DNA of 64,000 nt, from assembly GCA_025370055.1 (NCBI GenBank), contig CP073041.1, positions 2,542,001 through 2,606,000 of the forward strand. Direction: 5' to 3'. The position numbers and the translations under genes are program-made. Below, one piece after another: positions 30,544 through 38,712 of the stretch; the stretch's first letter is position 1; every line of letters begins with the position of its first letter. Source of the DNA: Woronichinia naegeliana WA131 (GTDB lineage: Bacteria > Cyanobacteriota > Cyanobacteriia > Cyanobacteriales > Microcystaceae). The notes under the pieces are model-generated. The model was not told the origin of the DNA. It searched no databases and worked only from the letters and a program-made list of their open reading frames with translations.

Positions 30544-31885
30544 AATTATCAGCCGAAAATCCCTTGGTATTCAACCTGTCTATGATATTGGCGTGGTTCA
30601 GGATCATAATTTTCTGTTAGACAATGGTTTAGTTGCCGCCAATTGTTTTAACAAATCCCACTCCACTGCCTACGCCTATATTACCTATCAGACAGCCTAT
30701 CTTAAGGCCAACTATCCTGTCGAATACATGACGGCTCTGTTAACGGCCAGTAGTGATAGTCAGGAAAAAATTGAAAAATATCGGGAAAATTGCCAAAAAC
30801 TGGGCATCACGGTTGAACCGCCAGATATTAACCGTTCTCAAAAACATTTTACCCCTCATGGTCAGAGCATTCTCTTTGGCTTTTCGGCGGTTCGGAACTT
30901 GGGAGAAGGGGCGATCGACAATATTTTGCGTGCGAGGGAAGTGACAGGTGGAAAATTTACTTCCTTGGCAGACTTTTGTTCTCAGGTAGATCTGCGGGTG
31001 GTAAATCGTCGAGCTTTAGAAACCTTGATTCTCTGTGGTGCGTTTGATGGGATTCAAAGCAATCGGAATCAGCTATTACAGGATGTGGATCTGGTCATTG
31101 CCTGGTCTCAAAAGCGGGCCAAAGAAAAAGAAAGTGGCCAGACCAATTTATTTGATTTAGTCGGATCCGCCTTAGCAGAGACTTCCAAACAGAAAACCTT
31201 TGCACAAATTCCTAGCGCACCCCCAGTTGCTGATTTTTCGCTTCAGGAAAAGCTACGATTAGAAAAAGAACATTTAGGTTTTTATGTGTCTGAACATCCA
31301 TTAAAATCTGTGCAACAGGCAGCCAAATTTTTATCTCCTATTAATTTAAGTGATCTCGATGCCTATAAGATTCGTCAAAAGGTGAGTGCTGTCACTATTT
31401 TAATTGCAGTTAAAAAGATTGTCACGAAAACAGGGAAACCGATGGCCTTTTTAACCTTGGAAGATGTTTCGGGTCAGGCGGAAGCGGTGGTTTTTGCCGA
31501 TGAATATGAACGGTTGCAAGAGATATTGCTCGAACAAAGTCAGGTAATGCTTTGGGGTAAAATTGATAAACGAGACGATCGCGTTCAATTAATTGTGGAA
31601 GATTTGGAATTAATTGAAAAAGTGCAGATGGTAATGGTGAATCTCAGTCCTCAACAGGCTCTGAATCCGGCTACCCAGGTTCAACTCAAGGGCATTCTAC
31701 AGGAGCAATCCGGTGATCGCAGTAAGGCCAAGGTTCCAGTGGTGGCGATCGTCGGACAGGGCAATAAACGACAATTTGTTCGTCTAGGTAATGACTATTG
31801 GGTACAAAATGGAGAGCATACCGTTTCCTATCTAGATGGAGCCGGATTTAATGCCTATATTCAAGGATTAGTATCCCAAAGTTAA
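30536..31885 (+). CDS. dnaE: DNA polymerase III alpha subunit, C-terminal half with split C-intein
   Basis: The C-terminal half of the replicative polymerase, made from a separate gene as in many cyanobacteria. Residues 1-36 are a DnaE C-intein ([13 protein letters not shown] to GLVAAN; contains [12 protein letters not shown]). Trans-splicing would join the N-half to Cys37 of [10 protein letters not shown]. Residues 37-449 are the extein, with helix-hairpin-helix and OB-fold parts ([22 protein letters not shown]). The partner dnaE-N gene with the N-intein is not in this window. The start overlaps a Uma2 gene by 8 bases; no strong ribosome binding site is seen. Confidence 0.96.
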   Translation: MVKIISRKSLGIQPVYDIGVVQDHNFLLDNGLVAANCFNKSHSTAYAYITYQTAYLKANYPVEYMTALLTASSDSQEKIEKYRENCQKLGITVEPPDINRSQKHFTPHGQSILFGFSAVRNLGEGAIDNILRAREVTGGKFTSLADFCSQVDLRVVNRRALETLILCGAFDGIQSNRNQLLQDVDLVIAWSQKRAKEKESGQTNLFDLVGSALAETSKQKTFAQIPSAPPVADFSLQEKLRLEKEHLGFYVSEHPLKSVQQAAKFLSPINLSDLDAYKIRQKVSAVTILIAVKKIVTKTGKPMAFLTLEDVSGQAEAVVFADEYERLQEILLEQSQVMLWGKIDKRDDRVQLIVEDLELIEKVQMVMVNLSPQQALNPATQVQLKGILQEQSGDRSKAKVPVVAIVGQGNKRQFVRLGNDYWVQNGEHTVSYLDGAGFNAYIQGLVSQS

Positions 31886-33045
31886 AACTCCAAAACAGAA
31901 CGATAGACTTGCAGAGTTGTTTGGGCTGTTTTTGTCCAGGAAAATTGTCTGGCCCGTTCTTGCCCTTTACCAATTAATTGGGCGCGAAGAGTGCGATCGC
32001 TGATTACTTGAAAAATGGTTTCCGCCAGTTCCAAAAAATCATTGGCATTAATTAGTCGGGCAGCATCTCCTGTCACTTCAGGCAAAGAAGAACTGTTAGA
32101 AGTGATAACCGGTGTTCCTAAAGTCATGGCTTCTAAAATCGGTAGTCCAAAACCTTCATAAAAAGAAGGATAGACAAAAACTTCAGCCTGGGAATAGAAG
32201 AGAGCCACCTGCTCATTGCTCAAATAACTGAGGTGATGAATTTCGGCCGCATAGGGAGAATTTTGCATGGCGGCTAAAATACTTTCATATTTCCAACCTA
32301 GTTGCCCAATTAAAAGCAGTTGATGTTCAATTTTATGGGTCGATTTAAGATAGTTAAAAGCTTTAATTAAACTAATAATATTTTTGCGTGGTTCCAGAGT
32401 ACCAACAAACAACAGATAGGGCCGTTTAAAATCATAATGACTTTGGCTTTTTAAGCTCTGAATTTGTTCAGAGGCAAGATCATTAATCTGATAACGACTG
32501 GCTTGGGGCGTAACATAAATTCGCTCTGGTTGGATCTTAAAATACTCAATTAAATCCTGTTTAGTATTTTCCGCAAAAGTAATAACCGCATCTGTCCATT
32601 TTAAACTGCGCTGAAGGCGATCTCGGTAGGTGGTGACAATTTTAGAAACGTATTGGGGATATTTAATAAAAGTGAGATCATGAATGGTCAGAATATTGCG
32701 ACTATGACGACAGGGAAACACAAAATGATCTGTTCCTTGGACAATATCGGGCTGCTCCAGTCTTCTCTCTAGTCCTTCCAATCGTGAGTTAGGAAATCGC
32801 ATCAACAAATCGGCGATCGTGACGGGAAGCGGTAAACAATAGTGTTGGGAAACATTTGCTAAAAGAGGAGAAGGCGATAAATTCCCCTGAAGCCAGGCTT
32901 TAAGGGCCGGTTGAAAATATACACTTAATTGAAAATCTTCTTGACGCTGTAAATCCTGTAATGCCTGAATCAAACTGAGATTATAAAAGCCCACACCACT
33001 TAATTTTCCTCTCACCGCCGTCGCATCGACACAGACTTTTAGCAT
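31882..33045 (-). CDS. glycosyltransferase family 4
   Basis: A 387-aa GT-B glycosyltransferase. N-terminal domain with [14 protein letters not shown]-terminal nucleotide-sugar domain with [37 protein letters not shown] (the E-x7-E motif) and [15 protein letters not shown]. Likely adds a hexose during polysaccharide or glycolipid synthesis; the acceptor is unknown. Its stop codon overlaps that of the convergent dnaE gene by 4 bases. Confidence 0.92.
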   Translation of the reverse strand: MLKVCVDATAVRGKLSGVGFYNLSLIQALQDLQRQEDFQLSVYFQPALKAWLQGNLSPSPLLANVSQHYCLPLPVTIADLLMRFPNSRLEGLERRLEQPDIVQGTDHFVFPCRHSRNILTIHDLTFIKYPQYVSKIVTTYRDRLQRSLKWTDAVITFAENTKQDLIEYFKIQPERIYVTPQASRYQINDLASEQIQSLKSQSHYDFKRPYLLFVGTLEPRKNIISLIKAFNYLKSTHKIEHQLLLIGQLGWKYESILAAMQNSPYAAEIHHLSYLSNEQVALFYSQAEVFVYPSFYEGFGLPILEAMTLGTPVITSNSSSLPEVTGDAARLINANDFLELAETIFQVISDRTLRAQLIGKGQERARQFSWTKTAQTTLQVYRSVLEF

Positions 33046-33136
33046 AATAAATTAGGAGACGGAAAGACCCTTACTTCTGCATTATGTTCTAGTCATCAGA
33101 GTTAACTTTTTGAGCCATCTTAATCCCCATACTATT

Positions 33137-33165
33137 CCCCCCCCCAAGGTTGGTAGGCTGGGGGG
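33137..33165 (-). terminator. possible hairpin between ccmK4 and the glycosyltransferase
   Basis: A run of nine C (33137-33145) faces a run of six G (33160-33165) across a short loop. It may end the ccmK3-ccmK4 transcript, but lacks a clear U-run. Confidence 0.3.
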
Positions 33166-33232
33166 CAAAACAATGTTAATTAATAGATGTGTACTCTGAT
33201 TCTTTAACCTAATTTTCAGACAAAAGCCAATC

Positions 33233-33571
33233 CTAACGACGTACTAAACCTTCGGCGGCTTCCCGGAAAGGTTCCACTTCATCACTGAAATCAATTGGCA
33301 ACACGGCAACCACATTCTCATGGGGGCGGGCAATAATCACCCAGGTTTCCACTACCGCACCCTCCGTTTTCCCGACTGCTTCAATACCGGCTGCCATTGC
33401 GGTTTTTACTTCCTGTACATCTCCCCGAATATTGAGGGTAAAACGAGCACTACCGGCCCGAATATAACCCACAATGGTAATTCTTCCTGCTTTAACCATC
33501 GCATCAGCCGCAGCTAAGATACCTGGAAAACCTTTCGTTTCAATTGAACCGACAGCAGATTGAGCCGCCAT
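33233..33571 (-). CDS. ccmK4: carboxysome shell protein CcmK4
   Basis: A 112-aa BMC-domain hexamer protein of the beta-carboxysome shell, a minor facet component affecting pore properties. AVGSIETKGFPGILAAADAMVKAGR, VGYIRAGSARFTLNIRGDV and PHENVVAVLPIDFS match CcmK4. ATG 33571 has an AAGGAG site upstream; more distal starts up to 33658 only add a non-conserved extension. It lies 126 bases after ccmK3 in the usual ccmK3-ccmK4 satellite operon, away from the main ccmKLMNO cluster. Confidence 0.95.
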   Translation of the reverse strand: MAAQSAVGSIETKGFPGILAAADAMVKAGRITIVGYIRAGSARFTLNIRGDVQEVKTAMAAGIEAVGKTEGAVVETWVIIARPHENVVAVLPIDFSDEVEPFREAAEGLVRR

Positions 33572-33697
33572 AATAACAAGACTCCTTAAAAAACTAAATC
33601 CACGATTAACGCCGCACCAGATAGAGCGTTCCCTGGGAAAAAGATTGATCCCAGTCACTCACTATACGGTACTGGGGGGACAGACCGCTATGGTTGC

Positions 33698-34006
33698 TTA
33701 GGTTCGGAAACGAGCGACCTTATCTGTAAATTCGATAGGTAGAACTGCCAAGACATTTTCTGGGGGATTGGGCACAATATAGTAACTAATTACCTCACCA
33801 CCTGGCGTTTCGGCGGCAGCTTGTAAACCTTGATCAACGGCCATTTTGACCTCTGAAATGGGGCCACGAATAGCGACTAAAAACTCGCCCCGCTCTGCCA
33901 AATCATAATAAACCAGGGTAACTCTTCCCCCTTTGACCATTGCATCGGCCGCAGCCAGAACTGGCGGAAATCCCAGGGTTTGAATAACACCAACGGCTAG
34001 GGGCAT
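33698..34006 (-). CDS. ccmK3: carboxysome shell protein CcmK3
   Basis: A 102-aa BMC-domain protein, first gene of the ccmK3-ccmK4 pair. GVIQTLGFPPVLAAADAMVKGGRVTLV, YYDLAERGEFLVAIRGP and NPPENVLAVLPIEFTD are diagnostic. In the family, CcmK3 does not form homohexamers readily and assembles with CcmK4 into mixed hexamers, which fits their coexpression here. Intact. Confidence 0.95.
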   Translation of the reverse strand: MPLAVGVIQTLGFPPVLAAADAMVKGGRVTLVYYDLAERGEFLVAIRGPISEVKMAVDQGLQAAAETPGGEVISYYIVPNPPENVLAVLPIEFTDKVARFRT

Positions 34007-34133
34007 AGGTCTTCTCTACTACTTCTTGGTCGCGCTGAGCGCAGTGATTTTATCGGATAACCTCATTTTATCGGGTTATTTGTCTTTCTTTACCTTTTCT
34101 GGGGGAATCTTTCCCAACCTGAGAATTTTGTAC

Positions 34134-34610
34134 TCAAAATGGCTGGAGGAGCGGAATCTTGTTCCCTAACAGGGAACAAAGGGAAATGTCAAGAAATGTA
34201 TATCGCCGCAAGGAACCAGCATTAAAACCATCAGTGAAAACAATTTTCATGCAATCATCAGATAGTTTCCATCCTGAGACTTTATATTCTACAGAGCGAC
34301 AATGTTTTTTAAACTGGGGATAGCCTTTCTTCTTTTCTCCTTTTCTGCAACGACTGTAGAAACTGGATATAGAAGCCCAAGCACGTTCCGCACTAGCTTG
34401 TCTAGCCGCCGAATTCAACTTTTTCGCAAAAGGAAATTCCTTGGCTAAATTTTTGCATAGCACATACAAATCCGCTTTACCTACCCCTTGATTATCCATC
34501 CAATACCTGACCGCTTTATTCCTGATAAATTGCGCGGTACGGATAGCTTCATCAAGAGATTGGTATTGCTCTTTTGCTCCGTTCAGTAGTTTGGCTTCTC
34601 TGACTATCAT
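34134..34610 (-). pseudogene. IS605-type OrfB (TnpB) N-terminal fragment
   Basis: A 158-aa frame whose first ~130 residues match the N-terminus of cyanobacterial TnpB-like proteins (FIRNKAVRYWMDNQG, ARQASAERAWASISSFY, KKGYPQFKKH, VSGWKLSDDCMKIVFTDGFNAG). The family match ends there and the frame runs out through unrelated DNA. The RuvC-like nuclease domain, zinc finger and C-terminus are missing, so it cannot act as an RNA-guided nuclease. No OrfA (TnpA) is next to it. Confidence 0.8.
34159..34179. repeat. perfect 9-bp stem hairpin at TnpB relic
   Basis: TTGTTCCCT-AAC-AGGGAACAA: a 9-bp perfect stem with a 3-base loop, near the 3' end of the TnpB relic. IS200/IS605 elements carry end hairpins recognised by the TnpA transposase, so this could be the preserved right end; a terminator is the alternative. 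Confidence 0.45.
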
Positions 34611-34619
34611 TCCCCTAGT

Positions 34620-34990
34620 TTATCACAAAAGATTGCAGATAAAACATTGAGTTGCTCTGGAAGTCGCCCTAGAAGGGCAAGGCTTTTACCCATTTTTCTG
34701 GTAAAACCTTAGTAGCTTCGCCGACTGGCAATGAAAATTTATCCTTTTGTTTACTAAGGACTAACATATAACGATCATTCGTGTTTAAGATCAAGAAGTT
34801 ATAGTAGTCTATTGATCTCTTGAAAACAATAGTCGATATACAGGGTTTCATAACAAAAGCGGATTTGCTGATTTAATGAAGATCGCTCACCCATGTTAAG
34901 TCCGATCAGGAGCATCTCAGCTCTGCAATGAGTATAAACACTTGTGGAAAATTAGTTTTGTAAGTAAAGAGGAAGAGGAAATGCAGAACC
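34620..34990. other. intergenic stretch with no supported gene
   Basis: Only a 60-codon reverse frame (34851-34669) of unclear value is present. No promoter or RNA gene was recognised. It separates the TnpB relic from the M16 peptidase gene. Confidence 0.4.
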
Positions 34991-34991
34991 T

Positions 34992-36611
34992 TTACTCTTT
35001 AGAATGAGTAGAAGTTCCAGCACCTTGGGAAGCATCCGATAAAATGCGGCCAATAGTACGATTTTCTGGTGTAAAAGTCTGTTGGGCTACCCGTTGAATA
35101 TCTGCTGGCGTAACAGCCGCGATCGCCGTCAACTGATTAAATAAATTACGCCAATCCCCTGTTTTCACCTCATATTCAGTTAAGAGGCGGGCCATACCCT
35201 GATTAGAATCGAGGGAACGAAGTAAACCGGCTTGTAATTGATTTTTTGCCCGTTCTAACTCCTCTTCGGAAACAGGTTCGGTTTTCAGACGTTCAATTTC
35301 TTGACGCAGAGCCTGACCAGCCTGTTCTACCGTCACATTCGGGGCTGTTTGAGCATAAAACAGCATCAAATTCGGATACTTATCTCCTGGAAAGCCATTA
35401 TCTCCCTCAGCAACCAAAGCAACCTGCTTATCTTCCACTAAGGTTTTATATAAACGAGAAGTACGACCACTACTCATAATGGTAGAAATAACCTCAAAGG
35501 TGGCATTATCAGCACTATCTAAAGCTGGACGATGATAGCCTTCCAAATACCAAGGTTGAGAGGGTAAGGTTAAAGTCACTTCTTTGGTTTGGGTTTGTTT
35601 CGGTTCCACGATCGCCAAGGGAGGAGGAGTGGGCTTTTGGGGAAAACGACCAAAATAAATTTCTGCCAATCGTTTAACTTCCTTGGGATCCACATCCCCC
35701 ACGATCGCCACCGTCAAATTACTAGGGCCATAGTAGGTCTGAAAGAACTTAGCCACATCCTGCCGATTCAGATTGCGAATATCGCGGTCATAGCCAATCA
35801 CAGGGCGTTTATAGGGATGAGTCGTAAAAGCCGTTCCGAGAAAAGCCTCCACCATTTGCCCGATGGGACTATTTTCAGTTCGCATCCGTCGTTCTTCGAG
35901 AATAACTTCTTGTTCTTTATAAAATTCACGGAAAACAGGTTGCAGAAAACGTTCCGACTCCAAAGACATCCAGAGTTCTAACTTGTTGGCGGGAAAGCTA
36001 TAGAAATAGACGGTGGAATCTGTGGAAGTGGCTGCGTTAATGCCAACACCGCCCGATTCTTGAACAATTTTGCCAAATTCATTGCGTTTAACGTATTGTC
36101 CTGCTTCTGTCTGAACTTTCTCAAATTCCTTTTCTAATTTTTGGGTTGCCAAGGTATCATTCTTCGCTCTAGCCTGGTGAAGTTGTTCGGCTAAATTATC
36201 CAATTGATTCAGTAAAGGTTTTTCCGCCTGAAAATTACTGGTTCCAATCTCAGTGGTTCCCTTAAAGGCCAAATGCTCTAAAAAGTGGGCAACCCCCGTT
36301 TTGCCATCGGGTTCATTAGCTCCTCCCACATCGGCATAGGTAAAGAAGGAAACCACCGGCGCATCATGATTTTCCATGACCAAAAACTTCATGCCATTAT
36401 CTAGCTTAAATTCCGTAATCCGACCGATCGCCTGATTGAGGTAGGGTTGAATCGACGTATTAGGATTGTTGTTGGTACTTACTTGAGACGGTTTAGCCAG
36501 GGCATCGGCTTGAGCGATCGCCGGAATTTGGCAAAAAAGTAGAGCAATCAGGGTACAGGCAAAAATTAAACGGGGATAACTTTGAGTCAGGGGCGAGAAA
36601 GCAATGGACAT
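34992..36611 (-). CDS. M16 family zinc metallopeptidase, exported
   Basis: A 539-aa pitrilysin-type protease. A signal peptide spans residues ~13-35 (hydrophobic LIFACTLIALLFCQIPAIAQA). The inverted zinc motif HxxEH is HFLEH at 109-113, with the downstream acidic ligand in the LESERF region. A second, non-catalytic M16 domain follows (GYHRPALDS, SSGRTSRLYKTLVED). In many bacteria such catalytic subunits pair with an adjacent inactive M16 gene; none is seen here. Probably periplasmic peptide degradation. Confidence 0.93.
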   Translation of the reverse strand: MSIAFSPLTQSYPRLIFACTLIALLFCQIPAIAQADALAKPSQVSTNNNPNTSIQPYLNQAIGRITEFKLDNGMKFLVMENHDAPVVSFFTYADVGGANEPDGKTGVAHFLEHLAFKGTTEIGTSNFQAEKPLLNQLDNLAEQLHQARAKNDTLATQKLEKEFEKVQTEAGQYVKRNEFGKIVQESGGVGINAATSTDSTVYFYSFPANKLELWMSLESERFLQPVFREFYKEQEVILEERRMRTENSPIGQMVEAFLGTAFTTHPYKRPVIGYDRDIRNLNRQDVAKFFQTYYGPSNLTVAIVGDVDPKEVKRLAEIYFGRFPQKPTPPPLAIVEPKQTQTKEVTLTLPSQPWYLEGYHRPALDSADNATFEVISTIMSSGRTSRLYKTLVEDKQVALVAEGDNGFPGDKYPNLMLFYAQTAPNVTVEQAGQALRQEIERLKTEPVSEEELERAKNQLQAGLLRSLDSNQGMARLLTEYEVKTGDWRNLFNQLTAIAAVTPADIQRVAQQTFTPENRTIGRILSDASQGAGTSTHSKE

Positions 36612-36782
36612 AAAAGGGATATTTAAAAGTAAGAGACGGGAAACTTCATTCAGGAATTGCCCTACATCATAAGACGATCGCCGTCTTCGCAGGATTCATT
36701 GAACATTAGCAACTTTTAAATGCTATCATGTATTAACAGGAGTTTGGGTGACTTTGTAGAGATTGAATGAGGAATTTTGACT

Positions 36783-37484
36783 ATGCATCAAACCGCCGAA
36801 CAATTTGCTCTTACCATGCCTGATGCTAGGGTCTTAATGAGTGATGAACCTGAAATGGAAAGCTCTCTCCACTATCTTCAACTATTACTGCTCGTCACCT
36901 GTTTAGACTGGTACTGGCGAGAGAAAAACGATTACTTTGTTGGGGCTAATCTCACCATTTATTTTAGCCGTCAACAACTCAAAGATCATGACTTTCGTGG
37001 GCCAGACTTTTTCCTCGTGAACAATGTGAGCAATCATCCTCGCCCCTCCTGGGTCGTTTGGGAAGAAGATGGCCAATATCCGAACTTAATCATTGAATTA
37101 CTTTCTGATAGCACCGCTAAAGCTGATCGAGGGATTAAAAAACAACTTTATCAAGATCGTTTTAGAACTCCCGAATATTTTTGGTTTTCTCCCGATGATT
37201 TGGAGTTTAAGGGTTATCGGCTCGCAGGACATCAATATGTAGAAATTCCCTTCACGTCTTCTGGTAAATGTTGGAGCGAAGAATTGGAACTCTATTTAGG
37301 CATTCATGACCAGCAATTACGTTATTTTACCCCCGATGAAATGCTTGTTCCTACACCCAAAGAAGCGGCTCTTCAAGAGCAAGAACGGGCTGATCTGGAA
37401 AAACAAAGGGCTGATCTAGAAAAACAAAGAGTTGAGCAACTGGTTGCTCAATTGCGATCGCTGGGGATTGAACCTCAACTTTAA
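36783..37484 (+). CDS. Uma2 family protein with C-terminal coiled coil
   Basis: A 233-aa Uma2/DUF820 protein: FRGPDFFLVN (PD), PNLIIELLSDSTAKADRG (catalytic-type E), KKQLYQDRFRTPEYFWF. The C-terminal ~35 residues repeat ADLEKQR and form a coiled coil, a common extension in this subgroup. ATG 36783 is preferred over TTG 36777. Confidence 0.88.
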   Translation: MHQTAEQFALTMPDARVLMSDEPEMESSLHYLQLLLLVTCLDWYWREKNDYFVGANLTIYFSRQQLKDHDFRGPDFFLVNNVSNHPRPSWVVWEEDGQYPNLIIELLSDSTAKADRGIKKQLYQDRFRTPEYFWFSPDDLEFKGYRLAGHQYVEIPFTSSGKCWSEELELYLGIHDQQLRYFTPDEMLVPTPKEAALQEQERADLEKQRADLEKQRVEQLVAQLRSLGIEPQL

Positions 37485-37505
37485 AACTTCTCCTGATGTA
37501 AAATT

Positions 37506-37575
37506 TTCGTTGATTACATCTGACGCGAGCTCGAAAGCCCTATCGTACCGTTTCACAGGATAATCTATCAACGAA
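37506..37575. repeat. 70-bp palindromic repeat, copy 1
   Basis: Starts TTCGTTGATTACATC and ends TAATCTATCAACGAA, so its ends are inverted repeats around a CGAGCTCG-containing centre. A second copy with one extra T is at 58499-58569. Shared sequence extends a few bases on both sides (GTAAAATTTT before, AATTAT after, then TTTACAGGTAG), so this is a dispersed repeat unit with no coding capacity, MITE- or REP-like. Confidence 0.75.
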
Positions 37576-37602
37576 TTATTTACAGGTAGGAGAGTTTTGT
37601 CG

Positions 37603-37638
37603 CTCAATCGTGGCTGATACGACGAGAGGTGTTGGATT
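37603..37638 (+). repeat. 36-bp scrap of ISKra4-type transposase gene
   Basis: Identical over 36 bases to positions 25299-25334 inside the second ISKra4-type transposase gene. No other part of that element is here. It sits between the palindromic repeat and rsfS and may be a scar of a former insertion or a filler at a repair junction. Confidence 0.7.
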
Positions 37639-37725
37639 TGAAGTCTTCAATAAAGATTGGGGAATCCCAATTTTCGAGTTACCCTAAAAGTATTGTCTTC
37701 ATTTTTGGATAATAGTCTAGCCTAT

Positions 37726-38169
37726 ATGACCTATCAGCACCTAGTTACCTCCTCCGTTTTAACCGCCCAGCCTCCTCTCCTTTCTACGGAACAGTTGGTA
37801 TGGACAATTACTCAAGCGGCAGATGATCGCAAGGCGGCGGACATGGTGGTACTGAAGGTGGTGGATGTGTCCTATTTAGCGGATTATTTTGTGATTGTGT
37901 CTGGTTTTTCCCGTGCTCAAGTCAGGGCGATCGCCGACAGTATTGAAAAAGTCCTAGAGGAAAACTATCAAAGACTACCATTACAAACGGAAGGCAAGCG
38001 GGAAGGTAATTGGGTTTTGCAGGATTATGGCGAAGTTATTGTGCATATTTTCCTGCCGGAAGAACGGGAGTTTTATAACCTAGAAGCCTTTTGGGGCCAT
38101 GCTCAACAGATCTTTCTACCCGAATTAGCGACGACCCTAGGAATTGCCGAAAATATTGCCGAAAAGTAG
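37726..38169 (+). CDS. rsfS: ribosomal silencing factor RsfS
   Basis: A 147-aa RsfS/Iojap/YbeB protein that binds L14 of the large subunit and prevents 70S joining in slow growth. Conserved blocks: [51 protein letters not shown] and [14 protein letters not shown] 37726 is chosen; a TTG at 37657 only adds sequence derived from repeat DNA. It is followed 5 bases later by the CGLD27-like gene. Confidence 0.95.
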   Translation: MTYQHLVTSSVLTAQPPLLSTEQLVWTITQAADDRKAADMVVLKVVDVSYLADYFVIVSGFSRAQVRAIADSIEKVLEENYQRLPLQTEGKREGNWVLQDYGEVIVHIFLPEEREFYNLEAFWGHAQQIFLPELATTLGIAENIAEK

Positions 38170-38174
38170 GAAAA

Positions 38175-38684
38175 ATGCCCATGATGCCAGAATCTTCTTC
38201 TACTTATTGTCCGGTGCCGAGGGAACAACAGCCCGTCATGGAATACGAAGCGTTAAAAGAGGCCTGGTTATTTCGTTGGGGAACCCTGAGGCAAGGACTT
38301 TATTGGCGAAACTTAATTATTGTTGCCGGTTTGGGTTGGTTGTTGAGCAGTCCGATCGCTGCTGCTAGTTTTACCCCGATGAAAAGGCCGATATTATTTG
38401 TTTTAGCTAGTACTTTGGGCGCGATTGGGGTTTTAGGGTTGCTCTTGCTGAGAATTCTGCTCGGTTGGTACTACGTCAGCGATCGCCTTCAAGATGAACA
38501 AGTCATTTATGAAGAATCCGGTTGGTATGATGGCCAACGTTGGGAAAAACCCCCCGAAGTGCTGGCCCGCGATCGGTTAATTGTGAGTTATGAGATTAAG
38601 CCCATTCTGAAAAGATTGCAACAAACTGGTTTGATTCTGTTGGGACTCATGGGAATCGATGGTTTGATCTGGCTAAGTTTATAA
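38175..38684 (+). CDS. CGLD27-like membrane protein (DUF1230)
   Basis: A 169-aa protein of a family conserved in cyanobacteria and plastids (CGLD27). Start of the core is CPVPREQQPVMEYEAL; two TM segments (residues ~55-75 and ~80-105) are followed by YYVSDRL and the family block YEESGWYDGQRWEKP. Function is not firmly known; the plant homologue is linked to iron-deficiency or chloroplast function. The ATG has a TAGGAAAA site and follows rsfS directly, an arrangement consistent with an operon. Confidence 0.9.
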   Translation: MPMMPESSSTYCPVPREQQPVMEYEALKEAWLFRWGTLRQGLYWRNLIIVAGLGWLLSSPIAAASFTPMKRPILFVLASTLGAIGVLGLLLLRILLGWYYVSDRLQDEQVIYEESGWYDGQRWEKPPEVLARDRLIVSYEIKPILKRLQQTGLILLGLMGIDGLIWLSL

Positions 38685-38712
38685 AAGCCTGGGATAAAAT
38701 TCGGTGTTAAGC

